From: Deinococcus sp.
GTDB lineage: Bacteria > Deinococcota > Deinococci > Deinococcales > Deinococcaceae
NCBI GenBank assembly: GCA_018260375.1
Contig: JAGLBF010000026.1
Location: 1 to 22,704, forward strand
DNA: 22,704 nt
Reading direction: 5' to 3'
This document shows, piece by piece, positions 22,451-22,704 of the stretch (the first letter of the stretch is position 1; each line of letters starts with the position of its first letter). Both the position numbers and the translations under genes were made by a program. The notes beneath the pieces are model-generated. The model ran no database searches, was not told the DNA's origin, and saw nothing but the letters and a program-made list of their open reading frames with translations.

Positions 22451-22704
22451 CAGTAGCAGATAAATAGCAGAGAGGACGAGGTCAGAATGTTATGCGCGTT
22501 CCGACCTGCACTCGTGCTGAACACGAGATGAAGTCCCATACAAGCTGAAGTCCCAGAGGCGGGCGTAGGAAACAGTACGGGCTTTACAGTAGCGCGGCGC
22601 CTTTCTTGCTGTCCTTTCTTGTTGGGCTGAAATGAAGCGCAGTCTGGCCTTATACGGATTCCGATTGATTTGGCGTACTTCCGAATCAATCCAAGCGGAT
22701 GCGA
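22451..22704. other. Right-end intergenic region
   Basis: No gene is supported downstream of the hydrolase-fold gene. Apart from the truncated repeat at the edge, no terminator or RNA gene is recognised. Confidence 0.5.
22652..22704 (+). repeat. Dispersed repeat, outer module, cut by window edge
   Basis: Reads ATACGGATTCCGATTGATTT and onward, nearly the same as 19140-19192. It stops at GGATGCGA, exactly where the core module seen at bases 1-86 would begin. Confidence 0.9.

Noticed and set aside
1..22704. Possible CRISPR array from recurrent ATACGG words
   Set aside because: The repeats are dispersed singly across intergenic regions, with no regular spacers and no cas genes.

Overview
The window looks like ordinary chromosome of a Deinococcus-type bacterium. 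Three things suggest this. (1) The gene set includes a dxr-rseP pair, greA with intact GreA-type catalytic acids, queA, ftsY, an iron-export-type FetAB pair, a DegV protein and a two-META-domain secreted protein. (2) Many genes carry a TANNNT -10 hexamer only 6-8 nt before the start codon, the arrangement of leaderless transcripts described in Deinococcus. (3) A family of dispersed ~135-bp intergenic repeats recalls the small noncoding repeats of that genus. The genus is an inference; no rRNA or tRNA is present to fix it.

Layout. 1-1101: an RraA-family gene flanked by inverted copies of the dispersed repeat. 1102-2651 (minus): fetA-fetB ABC exporter, translationally coupled. 2847-5600 (minus): a 917-aa protein with an N-terminal CxxC (RING-like) segment, a long helical middle and a C-terminal TerD-like domain. 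5843-7027 (minus): a membrane-anchored class A beta-lactamase-like serine hydrolase. 7209-8051 (minus): a DegV-family fatty-acid-binding protein. 8136-10447 (minus): dxr-rseP with ATGA overlap. 10881-14987 (plus): a glycerol-3-phosphate/glycerophosphodiester uptake locus (ugpQ, ugpB, ugpA, ugpE) with no ATPase gene; its permease half is clearly more AT-rich than the rest. 15341-16420 (minus): a secreted parvulin-type prolyl isomerase. 16757-17224 (plus): greA. 17280-18926 (minus): an NYN-domain nuclease-like gene followed by queA. 19322-20299 (minus): the META-domain protein. 20597-21541 (plus): ftsY. 21701-22450 (plus): an alpha/beta-hydrolase-fold protein whose nucleophile serine is replaced by glycine.

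How the parts work together. UgpQ would release glycerol-3-phosphate from glycerophosphodiesters and UgpBAE would import such compounds. dxr (first committed step of the MEP isoprenoid pathway) and rseP (intramembrane protease) form a housekeeping pair. FtsY, the PpiC protein and the META protein relate to export and the envelope. GreA, QueA and the NYN protein relate to transcription and RNA.

The strongest second-look items are the modular ~135-bp repeat (about ten full or partial copies, with both window edges inside it), the TerD/RING-like giant without ter neighbours and with a terminator-like hairpin in its leader, the systematic leaderless promoter geometry, the three TGGTTAAC direct repeats in front of ftsY, and the serine-less hydrolase. 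I see no CRISPR array, phage genes, intact insertion sequence, tRNA or rRNA.
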